A DNA stretch of 64,000 nucleotides from Candidatus Saccharibacteria bacterium oral taxon 488 (GCA_013100825.1 CP040001.1:744001-808000); one strand, 5' to 3'; positions 1 to 9,586 are shown, counted from the first letter of the stretch. Translations and numbers: made by a program. The notes: generated by a model from the letters alone, not told the origin.

Positions 1-387
1 GCTCAGCAATTTGTACGTCTGCATCGCCTCCGCGTTCAAGGTCATAAATTTGCCCAGCGGCCGCACCAGCACCGCCGCTACTAAGACACCGACCAGCACC
101 GCCGAGATCAGCCGTAGCAACTTGCCAGGTCCCTTTGGCCCAGTGATTAATAATAGCACCAGCGGCCCCACCGTGAGGATAATCGTCGCCACGACACCAT
201 TCGGTAGCCCTGCTACGTTACTGATGCCCAGCCCACCGATCACCCCGGCCAGCCACTCCGCCCACAACTCCGCCAGCAATGCGCCAGCCGCCAGCGCCAA
301 CGCCAACACGCCAAATCGCCGATTTAACACAAAAGCCAAGGCCGTCACCACCACGGCCACGCCACCAAATAACAACACTACACTCAT
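1..387 (-). CDS. Multi-pass membrane protein, CvpA-like, 3' part cut by window edge
   Basis: An open frame of 129 codons runs without a stop from an ATG at 387 to the left edge of the window. Almost every residue is Ala, Val, Leu, Ile or Gly and there are about four hydrophobic segments. The only charged clusters are short loops such as NRRFG near residue 25 and GPKGPGK near 82. The arrangement resembles CvpA/colicin-V-production-type membrane proteins, but no diagnostic motif is visible, so the family is a guess. Its ATG overlaps the TGA of the upstream DUF192 gene (ATGA), which implies translational coupling and a shared operon. Confidence 0.6.
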   Translation of the reverse strand, partial: MSVVLLFGGVAVVVTALAFVLNRRFGVLALALAAGALLAELWAEWLAGVIGGLGISNVAGLPNGVVATIILTVGPLVLLLITGPKGPGKLLRLISAVLVGVLVAAVLVRPLGKFMTLNAEAMQTYKLLS

Positions 388-872
388 CGCTTCCCCTCCG
401 TCGTAAACCGCGCAGTCACGCCCGGTTTGATGCTGTGTTCCTTGGCACTACCTGCCGGCAGCTCCAACACGTACCGCGCCGGAACTGGCGTGTGATACAC
501 TTCGTGCGGCTCATTATCGGGCCAGACATCACGCTTGACATGCACGACCTTTTTCTTGGCATCCAGCCAAATGATATCAATCGGGACACGCATATCCTTC
601 ATCCACATTGGTATATCACCATCTTTCTCGGCCACGAACAACATCCCCTCGCTCTTGCCCAGCTCCTGCCGACCACCCAAGCCTCGCGCCCGCGTCTCGT
701 CCGTATCAGCGACCTCTACTCGAAATGTACCCTTGCCAATATCAACCGTCGTGTACGTTTTATTCATCTGGCGCGTCACCGCCCATACGCCGTAGCCGAT
801 CCCGGCCAACACGCCGAGCACGATCACCCAAACGATGATCCGCTGCACTATCGACGCCGACTTCGCATTCAT
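384..872 (-). CDS. DUF192 family membrane-anchored protein
   Basis: 162 residues. Residues about 10-32 form one N-terminal transmembrane anchor, and the rest is a DUF192 domain placed outside the membrane. DUF192 hallmarks seen: TRARGLGG, GMLFV, and the block WMKDMRVPIDIIWLD followed by the C-terminal YVLELPAG. The molecular function of DUF192 is not established; in many bacteria it is a small periplasmic or surface domain. The start is supported by an extended -10 (TGC-TATAAT) six bases before the ATG, so the mRNA is probably leaderless. The stop overlaps the start of the downstream membrane protein. Confidence 0.85.
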   Translation of the reverse strand: MNAKSASIVQRIIVWVIVLGVLAGIGYGVWAVTRQMNKTYTTVDIGKGTFRVEVADTDETRARGLGGRQELGKSEGMLFVAEKDGDIPMWMKDMRVPIDIIWLDAKKKVVHVKRDVWPDNEPHEVYHTPVPARYVLELPAGSAKEHSIKPGVTARFTTEGKR

Positions 873-896
873 ACTCCCATTATAGCAAGTTTAGCT

Positions 897-1814
897 TCAG
901 GCGCCGACTTTATCTTTTTTGTTACCACGCTTGGCGTTGCGATCAATATAGTCGATGATTCGACCAGCCACATTGCGGCCCGTGACTTTTTCGATGCCAA
1001 ATCCTGGACTGGCGTTCACCTCCAATACCAGCGCGCCGCGGTTCGAGCGCATAAAGTCGACGCCGGCCACTACCAGCCCCATCGCCTTGGCGGCCTTGAC
1101 GCACATTTTTCGCTCATCGGGCGTCAACTTGACGACCGTCCCCTCGCCGCCTTTATGCAAATTGCTGCGAAAATCATCATCCAAACTCTGCCGCTTCATA
1201 CTAGCCACCACTTGACTACCGACCACAAATGCCCGAATATCGGTGCCGGCCGACTCCTTGATAAATTCCTGCAATAGCACGTTTGTGCCGTCAGAATCAC
1301 TGAGGTAAAACGCTTGCATAACCGACTTAGCGGCTTTAATTGTCTCCGCCAGTACCACGCCATTGCCGTGGGTGCCGCGCGCCAACTTGATGATCGCCGG
1401 CGTACCGCCAATCTCATCCAGCAGTACATCGATATCCGTTTCATTGCGCGAGAACACCGTCTTTGGGATCGACACCCCAGCCCGGGCCAGCAGCTGCACC
1501 GATCGTAGTTTATCGCGCGAACGACTGATGGCGATAGACCGATTCATAAAAAATGCTTGCGGATTCGCCATTTCCAATTGCCGCAGCACTGCCGTCCCGT
1601 AGCGCGTCATATAGCTAGCAATTCGCGGGATGAACACGTCAAAGTTACCGATTTCCCTGCCGCGATAAATAACCTTTGGATGCCGCTCATCAATTGACAC
1701 ATAACAATTTTTATACTTGATAACTTTAACTCGATGACCACGCTTTTCAGCTTCTTCCTTGAGGCGAAGGGTGGAGTAGTTGATGTTACCGTTAGATAGA
1801 ATCGCAATATTCAT
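897..1814 (-). CDS. rimK: RimK-type ATP-grasp glutamate ligase
   Basis: 305 residues, the usual length for RimK. The N-terminal pre-ATP-grasp region (MNIAILSNGNINYSTLRLKE) precedes an ATP-grasp fold with the glycine loop ARGTHGNGVVL near residue 150 and the metal-binding end GALVLEVNASPGFGIEKVTG near 255-275. RimK enzymes use ATP to add glutamate or similar amino acids to a carboxylate, classically the C-terminus of ribosomal protein S6. Substrate specificity cannot be read from the sequence. The ATG sits 2 bases after the stop of the retropepsin-like gene, and this pair is a known RimK/RimB-type association, so the two products probably act together. Confidence 0.88.
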   Translation of the reverse strand: MNIAILSNGNINYSTLRLKEEAEKRGHRVKVIKYKNCYVSIDERHPKVIYRGREIGNFDVFIPRIASYMTRYGTAVLRQLEMANPQAFFMNRSIAISRSRDKLRSVQLLARAGVSIPKTVFSRNETDIDVLLDEIGGTPAIIKLARGTHGNGVVLAETIKAAKSVMQAFYLSDSDGTNVLLQEFIKESAGTDIRAFVVGSQVVASMKRQSLDDDFRSNLHKGGEGTVVKLTPDERKMCVKAAKAMGLVVAGVDFMRSNRGALVLEVNASPGFGIEKVTGRNVAGRIIDYIDRNAKRGNKKDKVGA

Positions 1815-1816
1815 AA

Positions 1817-2323
1817 CTACGTATCCTTTGGTTTATGGTATTTTTTATAAAACTTGTGAGGATTTTTAGCTAGTTCTTTATTTAGCCTTATAGTCTGTGA
1901 TTTCTTCTGGTTCCTTACTTCATTCATACTTACGTCAACCAAAAACTTACCGCTTAATGTCCGTCGTCCAATTAGCACTGGAAAATTATGCACAGCCCTA
2001 TCAGACAGGCTAAATAACGCTTTAATCTTCTTGCCAGCCAATATAATGGTAAAATGTGTCCGATATTTTATAATTTCATGGCCAGAGGCGCTCTTAACCA
2101 TCGCTACCGAATAATCGGTACGCCGAAACACCTTGCCGTTATAATACGGTGAGCCTTTACCAAATAGCGAGAACTTCAAGACACCGTCTTTATCAACGCG
2201 GATATTACTTGCCCACACTGATGAGCCGTCTGCACCTGTGTCAACTTTAGCTGGCACATTAACCGCCCGCCGACCAAAGTCCACCTTCACATTTCGACCA
2301 ATGATGGTTTTTTGTGCTGTCAT
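1817..2323 (-). CDS. Retropepsin-like 'ATP-dependent zinc protease' family protein (RimB-like)
   Basis: 168 residues. The family signature KVDTGADGSSVWA near residues 26-38 contains the DTGA catalytic motif of retropepsin-like aspartic proteases. FPVLIGRRTL near 115-125 matches the conserved GR block of the family (PF05618, misnamed zinc protease). The C-terminal tail is Lys-rich. Families of this type sit beside RimK ligases and are thought to trim or process the added amino acids; that role here is inferred from the neighbour. A -10-like TAGTAT lies 7 bases before the ATG. Intergenic distance to rimK is 2 bases. Confidence 0.8.
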   Translation of the reverse strand: MTAQKTIIGRNVKVDFGRRAVNVPAKVDTGADGSSVWASNIRVDKDGVLKFSLFGKGSPYYNGKVFRRTDYSVAMVKSASGHEIIKYRTHFTIILAGKKIKALFSLSDRAVHNFPVLIGRRTLSGKFLVDVSMNEVRNQKKSQTIRLNKELAKNPHKFYKKYHKPKDT

Positions 2324-2362
2324 GCACCATATACTATAATCTAAAAACCTACATCAGTCAAG

Positions 2363-3343
2363 CTACGAAGCTGCTCGTTTGTAGGCAGCCAGAAGCTTGT
2401 CGACGTAGACAGCCGGAACATTAGCAGGCATGCCGACAAGTGGATCATAGTACGGCATAAGGCCCGGGGATGCATTTATTTCAATTAACTTCGCCCCTTG
2501 GAAATTATCGGGAGCCATAATGTCAACACCGCAGATAAACAGGCCGAAGTATTCAGTAACTCGCACAGCCATCTGCTTCACTTCATTCGGTACTTTATTG
2601 AGGCACTCTAGCGCATAGCCACCACTAGAAATATTCGCTACACCAGTTACTTGTACTCGTGTCCCATCGGATGGAATACATCGCAACTCAACATCGCTCA
2701 AAAAGCCCGCACGGCCTCTGGGTCAATTAGATTCATGGACTTTTCATGAGGTAGCTGACCGCAACGAGGATTTGTCATATTATCCAGGTCAATCAGCTCA
2801 CGAGTTATATGCACCCCATCGCCCCAGACTTCTGCGGGACAGCGCTGAATTGCCGCAACCACCTCACTATCTATCACGATAAGCCGATAATCATTTCCCT
2901 CAATGTGACGCTGCAGCAGTACACCCTCTTTCCTTGCGTATTGTTGCGCTCTCTTGACTGCCTGTTGCAATTCATCTATATGGCGGTATTTGTCGTTACC
3001 CCATTACCATGTGCGGCATCAATAGGCTTCACCATACCACACTCTGCTCTTTTAAAAACTGCTCAGCAGCAGCCGCGTCGCCCACTACCATTGAAGGCGC
3101 TAACCATTGATCAAATTCACCCGATTGCACCAAAAGCTTACCAGTCAGCTCTTTGTTATCAGAAATTGATCGGCTAGTACCATTAGACATATCTGGTGAG
3201 CTGCCCATTATAAATCGCATGCGGCCTGCGTAACGAAACGCGATACACGACGTCCCCCCGGATTTATAGCCGGCTACCGGGATACTGCGCTTCTTTAGTT
3301 CATTATAGATTGCAAGTGATGTCCCTTGTAGTTGATTTGTCAT
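2363..3343 (-). pseudogene. Cyanophycin-synthetase-like ATP-grasp ligase broken by three frameshifts
   Basis: Three fragments in successive frames (3029-3343, 2698-2970, 2363-2701) rebuild one ATP-grasp protein of about 325 residues. Recognisable pieces in order: an N-terminal lobe; VKPIDAAHGNG, the ATP-binding Lys and glycine loop, lying in a short third frame; EGNDYRLIVIDSEVVAAIQR and GDGVHITRELIDLDN, which resemble the central domain of cyanophycin synthetase; and KLIEINASPGLMPYYDP, the metal-binding end. Each shift can be repaired by adding one base to a short run: GG near 3030, GGGG near 3000, and TTTTT at about 2702-2706. A promoter-like TACTAT stands 6 bases before the first ATG. It is either a recent pseudogene or a set of sequencing errors. 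It lies upstream of two other peptide-ligase genes on the same strand. Confidence 0.75.
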
Positions 3344-3391
3344 ACAGTGATAGTACCTCTATTATCTTATATGAGAATACTCTTCTTGTAC

Positions 3392-4894
3392 CTACGCCGC
3401 AAGCGCCCTCATCATCAACTCTTGCTGCTCGGGGTTAGTCGGATCATATTTACCAGCAAAGAGACGAGTAGCTCCATCAACGTCCTGATTAGCGTATAGA
3501 CTCTCCAAATGTCGCATTGCCAGAACACGCCCCTCAAGATAAGCGAGGTCTTTATTAAAGGTTAGCAGCGCTACCCCAGGCTGGCGGTCCGCCATATCAG
3601 GCTGCGTGCCACGGAAGATCCTTACACAGGACCCATATGCCATTCGCTGCTCTTTATCTATCATCTCCTGCGTCACCTCTTGATTATCCTTTAACTTCCC
3701 AAGTAGACGATATCGCCACGCTGTCTCGAACACCGTGCGAAAATCTGCACCCTGCTCCGCCAGCGAGATATTAATGTAGTGGCCAAGTTTTGCAGCTGTC
3801 CATTTCGGCACAGTATCACCAATCATTTCCTCAACCGTCGTCGCCAGCCCCTCTTCAAAGGTCAGGTAATCTGGTCGTGGAGTATCAGTGAACAAACCCA
3901 TCCCGAGGACCGGTAGCTTTGTCTTCAGTCCATTGATTGAACGCTGCCCATGTACTCCAAATTCGTGTAGTACCTTACGAAACAGCTCATCACTTGTCTT
4001 GATCGGCGCTCGCTTCCCACCAACCACCACTGCCATCTCTGGAGATTCCCAAGATAGCGCAGTCTTATTTTCTACTAGCTTCACCGTTACGCCGCTGGTA
4101 TGATCAGGGTCGCGCAGATTGATCACTGCTTGAAACGCTTCGACGATATCAGCTGGACCGCATACATATTCTTCACCACATTCTTTGACTTTCTGGCCCC
4201 ATAACTCCTGCACCAGCGCCTGAATATCAGCATTGTGCTCAATAATCTGCTCACCAGCCCACTCCAATGCCTGATTATCCTCAAAGCGAGGAAGTCGTGC
4301 TTCATCATCTTCAGCACGGAGCATCGCCGACATCTCTTGACCCTGCCAGGTAAAGCCATTCGCTAACTCATCGTACAAAACCTGTGCGGTCGGGTGATAG
4401 GTTTTGCTATCTAGTATATTCCACAGCTCATTAAGCGCCGCATCACGAATCTCTGGCTGCGGCTGACCGTATAATTCATGACCAAGCTGTCGAGCTTGCT
4501 CCTGCACCTCACTCAACTCTTCTTGATTTCCCCCTTCATGATGTAAAAACTCTAGCTGACCGAGCAACTTCACATATTCCATTTCCGCCATGCGAAACGC
4601 AAGCGACGAACCAATCGCCTCACGGAATACTGAGTCAGGCTCACGATCAGTCGCCTCTTCACGAGCTCGACCAAGTGCTATAACACCCTTATCTAGTGCC
4701 GACATATCGCGAAGACGCCGGTGTTCAAAGCGAGGATTACGAAACTTCCCAGCGATAAAGTCCTCTCGCTGATCGAGCGCATTATTAACAAGTTCTGTAT
4801 ACGACTGAAACCCGGCTTCAGGAAGATTGTGAGGATTAATAATCTCTTCAATCGTTCGCGGTTGGCGCGGTGCTATTTCAGACGCTATACTCAT
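3392..4894 (-). CDS. DUF1704-family (MATCAP-like) zinc metallopeptidase
   Basis: 500 residues, cytosolic, no signal peptide. The catalytic signature HEFGVHGQRSING near residues 310-322 gives HExxxH. It is followed by LTFEEGLATTVEE near 343-355, whose EGLA glutamate is the family's third zinc ligand; this is the 'QEGLA motif' of DUF1704 proteins. Eukaryotic relatives (MATCAP/TMCP) are tubulin carboxypeptidases; bacterial members are uncharacterised. The N-terminal ~250 residues are largely acidic and helical with no recognised domain. The ATG is 6 bases after an extended -10 (TGC-TATCAT), so the message is probably leaderless and monocistronic. Confidence 0.85.
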   Translation of the reverse strand: MSIASEIAPRQPRTIEEIINPHNLPEAGFQSYTELVNNALDQREDFIAGKFRNPRFEHRRLRDMSALDKGVIALGRAREEATDREPDSVFREAIGSSLAFRMAEMEYVKLLGQLEFLHHEGGNQEELSEVQEQARQLGHELYGQPQPEIRDAALNELWNILDSKTYHPTAQVLYDELANGFTWQGQEMSAMLRAEDDEARLPRFEDNQALEWAGEQIIEHNADIQALVQELWGQKVKECGEEYVCGPADIVEAFQAVINLRDPDHTSGVTVKLVENKTALSWESPEMAVVVGGKRAPIKTSDELFRKVLHEFGVHGQRSINGLKTKLPVLGMGLFTDTPRPDYLTFEEGLATTVEEMIGDTVPKWTAAKLGHYINISLAEQGADFRTVFETAWRYRLLGKLKDNQEVTQEMIDKEQRMAYGSCVRIFRGTQPDMADRQPGVALLTFNKDLAYLEGRVLAMRHLESLYANQDVDGATRLFAGKYDPTNPEQQELMMRALAA

Positions 4895-4935
4895 TTTTTC
4901 ATGATAGCATATTTATGTAAAAAAGCAAGTACGCA

Positions 4936-6045
4936 TTACGAAAACAGTCCGCGCCTCCTCGCACCATCAAACTGTTCCAGTAGTTCACGCTGCTTCTTGC
5001 TCAGTTTGGTTGGCGTATCAACGATGACGCCAACAATGTGCGGGCCGCGCGAGTCATCGCGTAAGTGTGGCACGCCGTGGCCTGATAACTTAAAATCAGT
5101 CCCCGACTGGGTGCCGGCTGGGATTTTCATTCGCACCGTGCCGTCCACAGTTTCGACATCAATTTCCGTTCCCAGCGCTGCCTCAACCATCGAGATATGC
5201 TCTTCCGACAGGATAATGTCGCCTTCACGAGTGAACTTCTTATGCGCCTTGACACGAATGTGAACGTATAGATCGCCGCGCGGGCCGCCCTGAACTGCTT
5301 CACCGCGATCACGCAGGCGGATCGTCGCGCCATCATCAATGCCGGCTGGGATCTTGACCGTAATCTCCTGGCGCTGGCGAGTTGTACCCTTGCCGCCACA
5401 GACTGAACAGTTTTGCTCTGGGACCTTGCCGCGGCCATGACAGGTTGGACAGGTGACCGCCTGCTGAATTTGTCCAAAAATCGAGTTCATGACGCGAGTC
5501 TGCTGACCAGAACCCTTGCAGTCATCGCAGGTTTTTAGACTATGGCCTGGCTCGACGCCATCGCCATGACAATGTTCGCACTCGGTGTCCAAGGTCACAT
5601 TGAGATTCTTTTCTGCGCCAAACACCGCCTCTTCAAAACTCAGAGTCACATTAGTTTCAACATCACGACCACGCCGCGCACCACCCTGTGAACTAGTCGC
5701 GCCGCCACCGAAAAATTGACTGAAAATGTCGCCAAAACCGCCGCCACCAAAATCAAAGTGGATATCTTGGCCGCCAAACCCGCCAAAGCCTTCGAACGGA
5801 TTACCACCAAAGCCACCGCCTGCCGCGCCGCCAACGCCAGCATGACCAAACTGATCGTAGCGCTGGCGCTTTTGTTTGTCTCTTAGGACTTCATACGCCT
5901 CATTGACCTCCTTGAATTTGGCTTCATCGCCGCCTTCTTTGTCGGGGTGGTACTTGACCGCTGCCTTACGAAAAGCCTTCTTGATCTCATCCTCAGAGGC
6001 GGTTTTCGACACACCTAACACTTCATAATAATCGCGCTTACTCAT
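4936..6045 (-). CDS. dnaJ: Chaperone DnaJ (Hsp40, type I)
   Basis: 369 residues with all type I Hsp40 parts in order: J domain (residues 1-66, HPD near 33), Gly/Phe-rich linker (about 70-125), four zinc-binding CxxCxGxG repeats ([32 protein letters not shown]) at about 155-215, then the substrate-binding beta domains. It stimulates the ATPase of DnaK and delivers unfolded clients. It is transcribed apart from hrcA-grpE-dnaK but carries its own CIRCE operator. The -10 TATAAT lies 8 bases before the ATG, so the leader is very short or absent. Confidence 0.97.
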   Translation of the reverse strand: MSKRDYYEVLGVSKTASEDEIKKAFRKAAVKYHPDKEGGDEAKFKEVNEAYEVLRDKQKRQRYDQFGHAGVGGAAGGGFGGNPFEGFGGFGGQDIHFDFGGGGFGDIFSQFFGGGATSSQGGARRGRDVETNVTLSFEEAVFGAEKNLNVTLDTECEHCHGDGVEPGHSLKTCDDCKGSGQQTRVMNSIFGQIQQAVTCPTCHGRGKVPEQNCSVCGGKGTTRQRQEITVKIPAGIDDGATIRLRDRGEAVQGGPRGDLYVHIRVKAHKKFTREGDIILSEEHISMVEAALGTEIDVETVDGTVRMKIPAGTQSGTDFKLSGHGVPHLRDDSRGPHIVGVIVDTPTKLSKKQRELLEQFDGARRRGLFS

Positions 6046-6053
6046 ATGTATTC

Positions 6054-6082
6054 ATTATACGCTTTTAGCACTCGACATGCAA
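6054..6082 (-). promoter_or_regulatory. dnaJ promoter
   Basis: On the minus strand a TTGCAT -35 (6077-6082) and a TATAAT -10 (6054-6059) are separated by 17 bases. The -35 lies inside the 9-base spacer of the CIRCE element, so HrcA bound there would directly block sigma-factor contact. The dnaJ ATG follows 8 bases after the -10. Confidence 0.75.
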
Positions 6083-6091
6083 GAGTGCTAG
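6065..6091. promoter_or_regulatory. CIRCE operator (HrcA site) of dnaJ
   Basis: TTAGCACTC - N9 - GAGTGCTAG. It matches the consensus TTAGCACTC-N9-GAGTGCTAA at 17 of 18 arm positions. It sits 20 bases upstream of dnaJ and may also affect the divergent CYTH gene. Confidence 0.95.
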
Positions 6092-6127
6092 CCTTGACCG
6101 TACTATACTGAGCACAGAGGAGGTGTT

Positions 6128-6631
6128 ATGAAACAGACAGCAATTATCAATTCAGAAATTAAGGCTCGGTGTACCGATCAAGAGGCAGTGCGCCACTATC
6201 TACGTGAGCATGGCGCAGACTTTAAGGGGACTGACCATCAAATTGACACGTATTTTCATGTACCCGAGGGGCGCCTGAAATTGCGCCAGGGGCCGATCGA
6301 AAATAACCTTATCTTTTATCAGCGGGCGGACACCGACGGGCCAAAACAATCGACTATCAACTTATCACCCGTGGCGCCAGACTCAACTATTGGTGAGGTG
6401 CTAACGGCGGCACTCGGTGTACGTGTGGTTGTCGATAAGCAGCGCGAGATTTACTTCATCGACAATGTCAAGTTTCATATCGACACTGTTCAGGGCCTCG
6501 GGAATTTTGTCGAAATTGAAGCTATTGATACCGACGGTAAACGAAACGCCGAGCAGCTGGAGCAACAATGCTCATACTACATGCGTGAGCTTGGTAATCA
6601 AGGCTATGGATTTAGTGGTTGGCTCGTATAG
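6128..6631 (+). CDS. CYTH-domain protein (class IV cyclase / triphosphatase-like)
   Basis: 167 residues spanning one CYTH fold. The family's ExExK metal/triphosphate motif is degenerate: INSEIKAR near residues 8-15 has Asn where the first Glu is expected. Later conserved blocks are seen: YFHVPEGRLKLRQG near 43-56 (beta strand with basic residues), LIFYQRADTDGPK, VDKQREIYFI, and FHIDTVQGLGNFVEIEA near 116-132 with the typical FVEIE. CYTH enzymes act on triphosphate-containing substrates (adenylate cyclase type IV, thiamine triphosphatase, inorganic triphosphatase); which one cannot be told. A good Shine-Dalgarno site (GAGGAGG) precedes the ATG. It is divergent from dnaJ. Confidence 0.85.
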   Translation: MKQTAIINSEIKARCTDQEAVRHYLREHGADFKGTDHQIDTYFHVPEGRLKLRQGPIENNLIFYQRADTDGPKQSTINLSPVAPDSTIGEVLTAALGVRVVVDKQREIYFIDNVKFHIDTVQGLGNFVEIEAIDTDGKRNAEQLEQQCSYYMRELGNQGYGFSGWLV

Positions 6632-6762
6632 TGATTATTGGAGCATGGTGACGATATTCAAGCGACATAGGGCCCTTCTACGCTGACCTTTCTTTAGCCC
6701 AGTCTGTATTTAGTATAGTTGTGATTTGACATACTATATATTATTGTTATATTTAAGTTACT

Positions 6763-7507
6763 ATGATCTTCCGCACAATGCCTCGTCCCGATCTTGAAGT
6801 CACCTGGTATCGTCAGAATGGGTTGTTTAATTTCACCAACTCAGACGACGAGCCAGTGACGGGTGTATCAGCCCAGACATGGGAAGATTATCTAGATCAT
6901 ATCGAAAATTTGCCAAGCAAAGTTTCAGGACAAGTCATTAGTCCAGAATTGATAACCATTACTGATATACCATTTGAGAAAGTGGCAAGATTTCGACAAG
7001 AAATTGGCGAGAGGATTTTGCAGCTATGTGAGATTTCACACGATCTACCCAATGCCGACTTCATGGTCGGCACACCCAGTTTTTGTGGTGATACGGAATT
7101 GCCGTATAACACTCTCGTGAAGATCACCAATGGCCAATGTGAAACAAAGTCGCGAAAATGGCTTCTTACGCTCAGTGAAGAGGGTAATTTTCGGCCCGCC
7201 CTAACCACTCAGACACTCCAGCAGCCATATTCAACTCAATCAAATCTGCGCCGACATGGTCGTAGCACCATCTCTTCTGCGTGAAGATACTCGTCATGTG
7301 CAGGTTAGCGCCTGTTGGGCAACGCCTGGTTTTAGCCATCCTAACTACCAACCGCCGCCAGATGAGAAGCGCTATACAGATGCAATGATCTATGCGATTA
7401 ATCAACTTTTTACCGCTCACCTTGTCCGAGATCTTGTCGTAGTTGATCGTACGCCGCCGACTACCAAAATTCCACCACTCAACTGTATCGTCCAGCGAAA
7501 AATATAA
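6763..7507 (+). pseudogene. Nitrilase / C-N hydrolase-like gene with a frameshift
   Basis: The first frame (6763-7284) gives an N-terminal part containing DFMVGTPSF and SRKWLLTLSEEGNF. The second resembles the Lys-containing block and Glu of C-N hydrolases. The second frame (readable from about 7205 to 7507) continues with ICADMVVAPSLLREDTRHVQ and VSACWATPGF, which resembles the catalytic-Cys region (ICAD) and following arm. Deleting one A from the AAA near 7240 would join them into one protein of about 247 residues. A sigma70-type promoter precedes it (TTGACA, 16 bases, TATATT). The family assignment is moderate; the single-gene reconstruction is better supported than the name. Confidence 0.55.
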
Positions 7508-7534
7508 TACCCCGGAGACTTGGGGTATTATATT
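7501..7534. terminator. Bidirectional terminator between the hydrolase remnant and dnaK
   Basis: A perfect 13-bp inverted repeat (AATATAATACCCC ... GGGGTATTATATT) has an 8-base loop. A/T-rich outer arms serve as the U-tract in either direction. It lies between convergent genes. Confidence 0.85.
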
Positions 7535-7552
7535 AGCCTACATCAGACTCTG

Positions 7553-9445
7553 TTATTTCTCGTCAACCACCTCGCCTTCGACTGGCTCGTCTTTGTCAGA
7601 CTTTTTGTCGTCCTTCGACTCGCCAGCCTTGTTGTCCTCAGCGGCTTGCTGGTACATTTTGGCGCCAATTGGCATGATAGCGTCCTGTAGTGCTTTGGCT
7701 GCCGCTTCTAGTTCGTCCTTGTCGTCAGCGTCTTTGTGCTTTTCTGCTTCCTTGACCGCTTCGTCAATCGCCTTCTTGTCGTCGTCAGAAATTTTATCCT
7801 TGAACTCATCTGGCATTTTCTTTGCCTGATAAATGGCGTTTTCTAGCTGGTTTTTAGCGTCAACAGTCTCACGCTTTTTCTTGTCCTCGTCAGCGTGCAG
7901 CTCGGCTTCTTTTTGCGCCTTTTCGATATCTTCCTTACTCATGTTGCCAGAGTTTTGGATGGTAATCGATTGCTCCTTGCCGGTGCCTTTATCTTTGGCG
8001 GTGACGTTGAGGATGCCATTCGCGTCAATATTGAACGTCACTTCAATCTGTGGCACACCACGTGGTGCTGGTGCGATACCATCAAGCACAAAGCGACCCA
8101 AGCTCTTATTGTCATTGGCGAATTCACGCTCGCCCTGCAAGACGTGGATCTCCACTTGCGGCTGATTGTCAGCGGCGGTCGAGAATACTTCTGACTTACT
8201 GGTTGGCACTGTGGTATTACGCTCAATCAGCTTGGTTGACACACCACCCATCGTCTCGATACCGAGGCTCAATGGTGTTACGTCCAGAAGCAGCACATCC
8301 TTAACATCACCAGCTAGCACACCACCCTGAATAGCTGCACCAACTGCCACCACTTCGTCTGGGTTAACGCCTTGCATTGGGTCTTTGCCGAACAGCTTCT
8401 TCACCCGCTCAACCACTGCTGGCATACGAGTCATACCGCCAACCATCACCACGTTTTGGATGTCTGATTTAGAGAGTTTGGCGTCTTTGAGCGCTTTTTC
8501 GACTGGACCGTCAAGGCGCGCCAACAGATCTTTCACCAAATCTTCCAGCTTGGCCCGCGTCAGGCTCAGCTCAAAGTGCTTTGGCCCGTCAGCGTCAGCG
8601 GTAATGAACGGAATATTGACTTCATATTCAGTAACCGTTGATAGCTCCTTCTTAGCCTTTTCGGCTTCGTCCTTCAGGCGCTGCATGGCTGCATTGTCTT
8701 TACGCAGATCAATGCCTTCTTTAGACTTAAAGTCATCCAGGAAGTAATTAACGATAACATTGTCAAAGTCCTCACCGCCCAGGTGGGTGTCACCATTGGT
8801 CGCTTTCACCTCAAACACGCCATCGCCAAGTTCCAGAATGGAAACGTCAAAGGTACCACCACCGAGGTCAAACACCACGATGGTTTCATCATTTTTACCC
8901 TTCTCCAAGCCGTACGCCAGAGCAGCTGCCGTTGGCTCATTGATGATACGTTTGACCTCCAGACCGGCAATTTTACCAGCATCCTTGGTCGCCTGACGCT
9001 GCGAATCGTCAAAGTAGGCTGGCACGGTGATGACGGCTTCGGTGACTTTTTCGCCCAGGAACGCCTCGGCGTCGGCCTTGATTTTGCCGAGGATCATGGC
9101 TGAAACTTCTTCTGGCGTGTATTCCTTGCCACCCATTTCCACGGCCACACCCGCACCTTTCTTGACGATCTTAAACGGCATGAGGCCACGGTCTTTTTGG
9201 ACTTCTTTGTCATCAAACTTACGGCCAATAAAGCGCTTGACACCATAAATTGTGTTCTTTGGATTAGTCACACGCTGACGCTGCGCTACTTGCCCAACCA
9301 AGCGTTCGCCCTTTTTATTAATCGCTACCACTGATGGCGTCGTACGATTGCCCTCAGCGTTAGCGATAACTTCTGGCTTACCCGCCAGCATGTACGCAAA
9401 GGCGCTGTTGGTTGTACCGAGGTCGATTCCGATAATTTTACCCAT
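7553..9445 (-). CDS. dnaK: Molecular chaperone DnaK (Hsp70)
   Basis: 630 residues, typical length. The N-terminal actin-like ATPase domain begins [18 protein letters not shown]; further phosphate and adenosine motifs are [12 protein letters not shown] near 195 and [13 protein letters not shown] near 335. Next come the beta-sandwich substrate-binding domain ([17 protein letters not shown] near 385) and a charged helical lid ending in an EEVDEK-like acidic tail (VEGEVVDEK). The start at 9445 is preferred over an in-frame GTG at 9472 because AAGGGG lies at Shine-Dalgarno distance and homology starts there. It follows grpE with 140 bases of regulatory DNA containing two CIRCE sites and its own promoter. 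Confidence 0.98.
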   Translation of the reverse strand: MGKIIGIDLGTTNSAFAYMLAGKPEVIANAEGNRTTPSVVAINKKGERLVGQVAQRQRVTNPKNTIYGVKRFIGRKFDDKEVQKDRGLMPFKIVKKGAGVAVEMGGKEYTPEEVSAMILGKIKADAEAFLGEKVTEAVITVPAYFDDSQRQATKDAGKIAGLEVKRIINEPTAAALAYGLEKGKNDETIVVFDLGGGTFDVSILELGDGVFEVKATNGDTHLGGEDFDNVIVNYFLDDFKSKEGIDLRKDNAAMQRLKDEAEKAKKELSTVTEYEVNIPFITADADGPKHFELSLTRAKLEDLVKDLLARLDGPVEKALKDAKLSKSDIQNVVMVGGMTRMPAVVERVKKLFGKDPMQGVNPDEVVAVGAAIQGGVLAGDVKDVLLLDVTPLSLGIETMGGVSTKLIERNTTVPTSKSEVFSTAADNQPQVEIHVLQGEREFANDNKSLGRFVLDGIAPAPRGVPQIEVTFNIDANGILNVTAKDKGTGKEQSITIQNSGNMSKEDIEKAQKEAELHADEDKKKRETVDAKNQLENAIYQAKKMPDEFKDKISDDDKKAIDEAVKEAEKHKDADDKDELEAAAKALQDAIMPIGAKMYQQAAEDNKAGESKDDKKSDKDEPVEGEVVDEK

Positions 9446-9496
9446 ATGATTCCCCTTTCTTGTTTTGATCACATCTGGTTTTTGCTTATATTCATT

Positions 9497-9523
9497 TTAG
9501 CACTCTTTATTAACGAGTGCCAA
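9497..9523. promoter_or_regulatory. CIRCE operator, promoter-distal copy of dnaK
   Basis: TTAGCACTC - N9 - GAGTGCCAA, with one arm mismatch to consensus. It lies just downstream of the -10 of the dnaK promoter, about where transcription would begin, and also in the dnaK 5' leader RNA/DNA. Confidence 0.9.
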
Positions 9524-9530
9524 CTATTTC

Positions 9531-9559
9531 AGTATAAATAATTAGCACTCCCGTGTCAA
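9531..9559 (-). promoter_or_regulatory. dnaK promoter
   Basis: A consensus -35 TTGACA (9554-9559) and -10 TATACT (9531-9536) on the minus strand are spaced exactly 17 bases. The -35 occupies the spacer of the upstream CIRCE, and the second CIRCE starts 7 bases after the -10. Two HrcA dimers would therefore sandwich the polymerase site. Confidence 0.88.
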
Positions 9560-9568
9560 GAGTGCTAA
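9542..9568. promoter_or_regulatory. CIRCE operator, promoter-overlapping copy of dnaK
   Basis: TTAGCACTC - N9 - GAGTGCTAA, a perfect match to the consensus arms and spacer. It is centred on the -35 of dnaK and lies 19 bases beyond the grpE stop codon. Confidence 0.96.
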
Positions 9569-9586
9569 TTATTTTGTGACGACCAA

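Noticed and set aside
279..1277. 332-codon open frame on the plus strand
   Set aside because: It is antisense to DUF192 and rimK, whose families are clear; the product has a random His/Arg/Pro-rich composition and no start signal.
7172..7420. 82-codon minus-strand frame over the hydrolase remnant
   Set aside because: Antisense to a frame with recognisable hydrolase blocks; no start signal.
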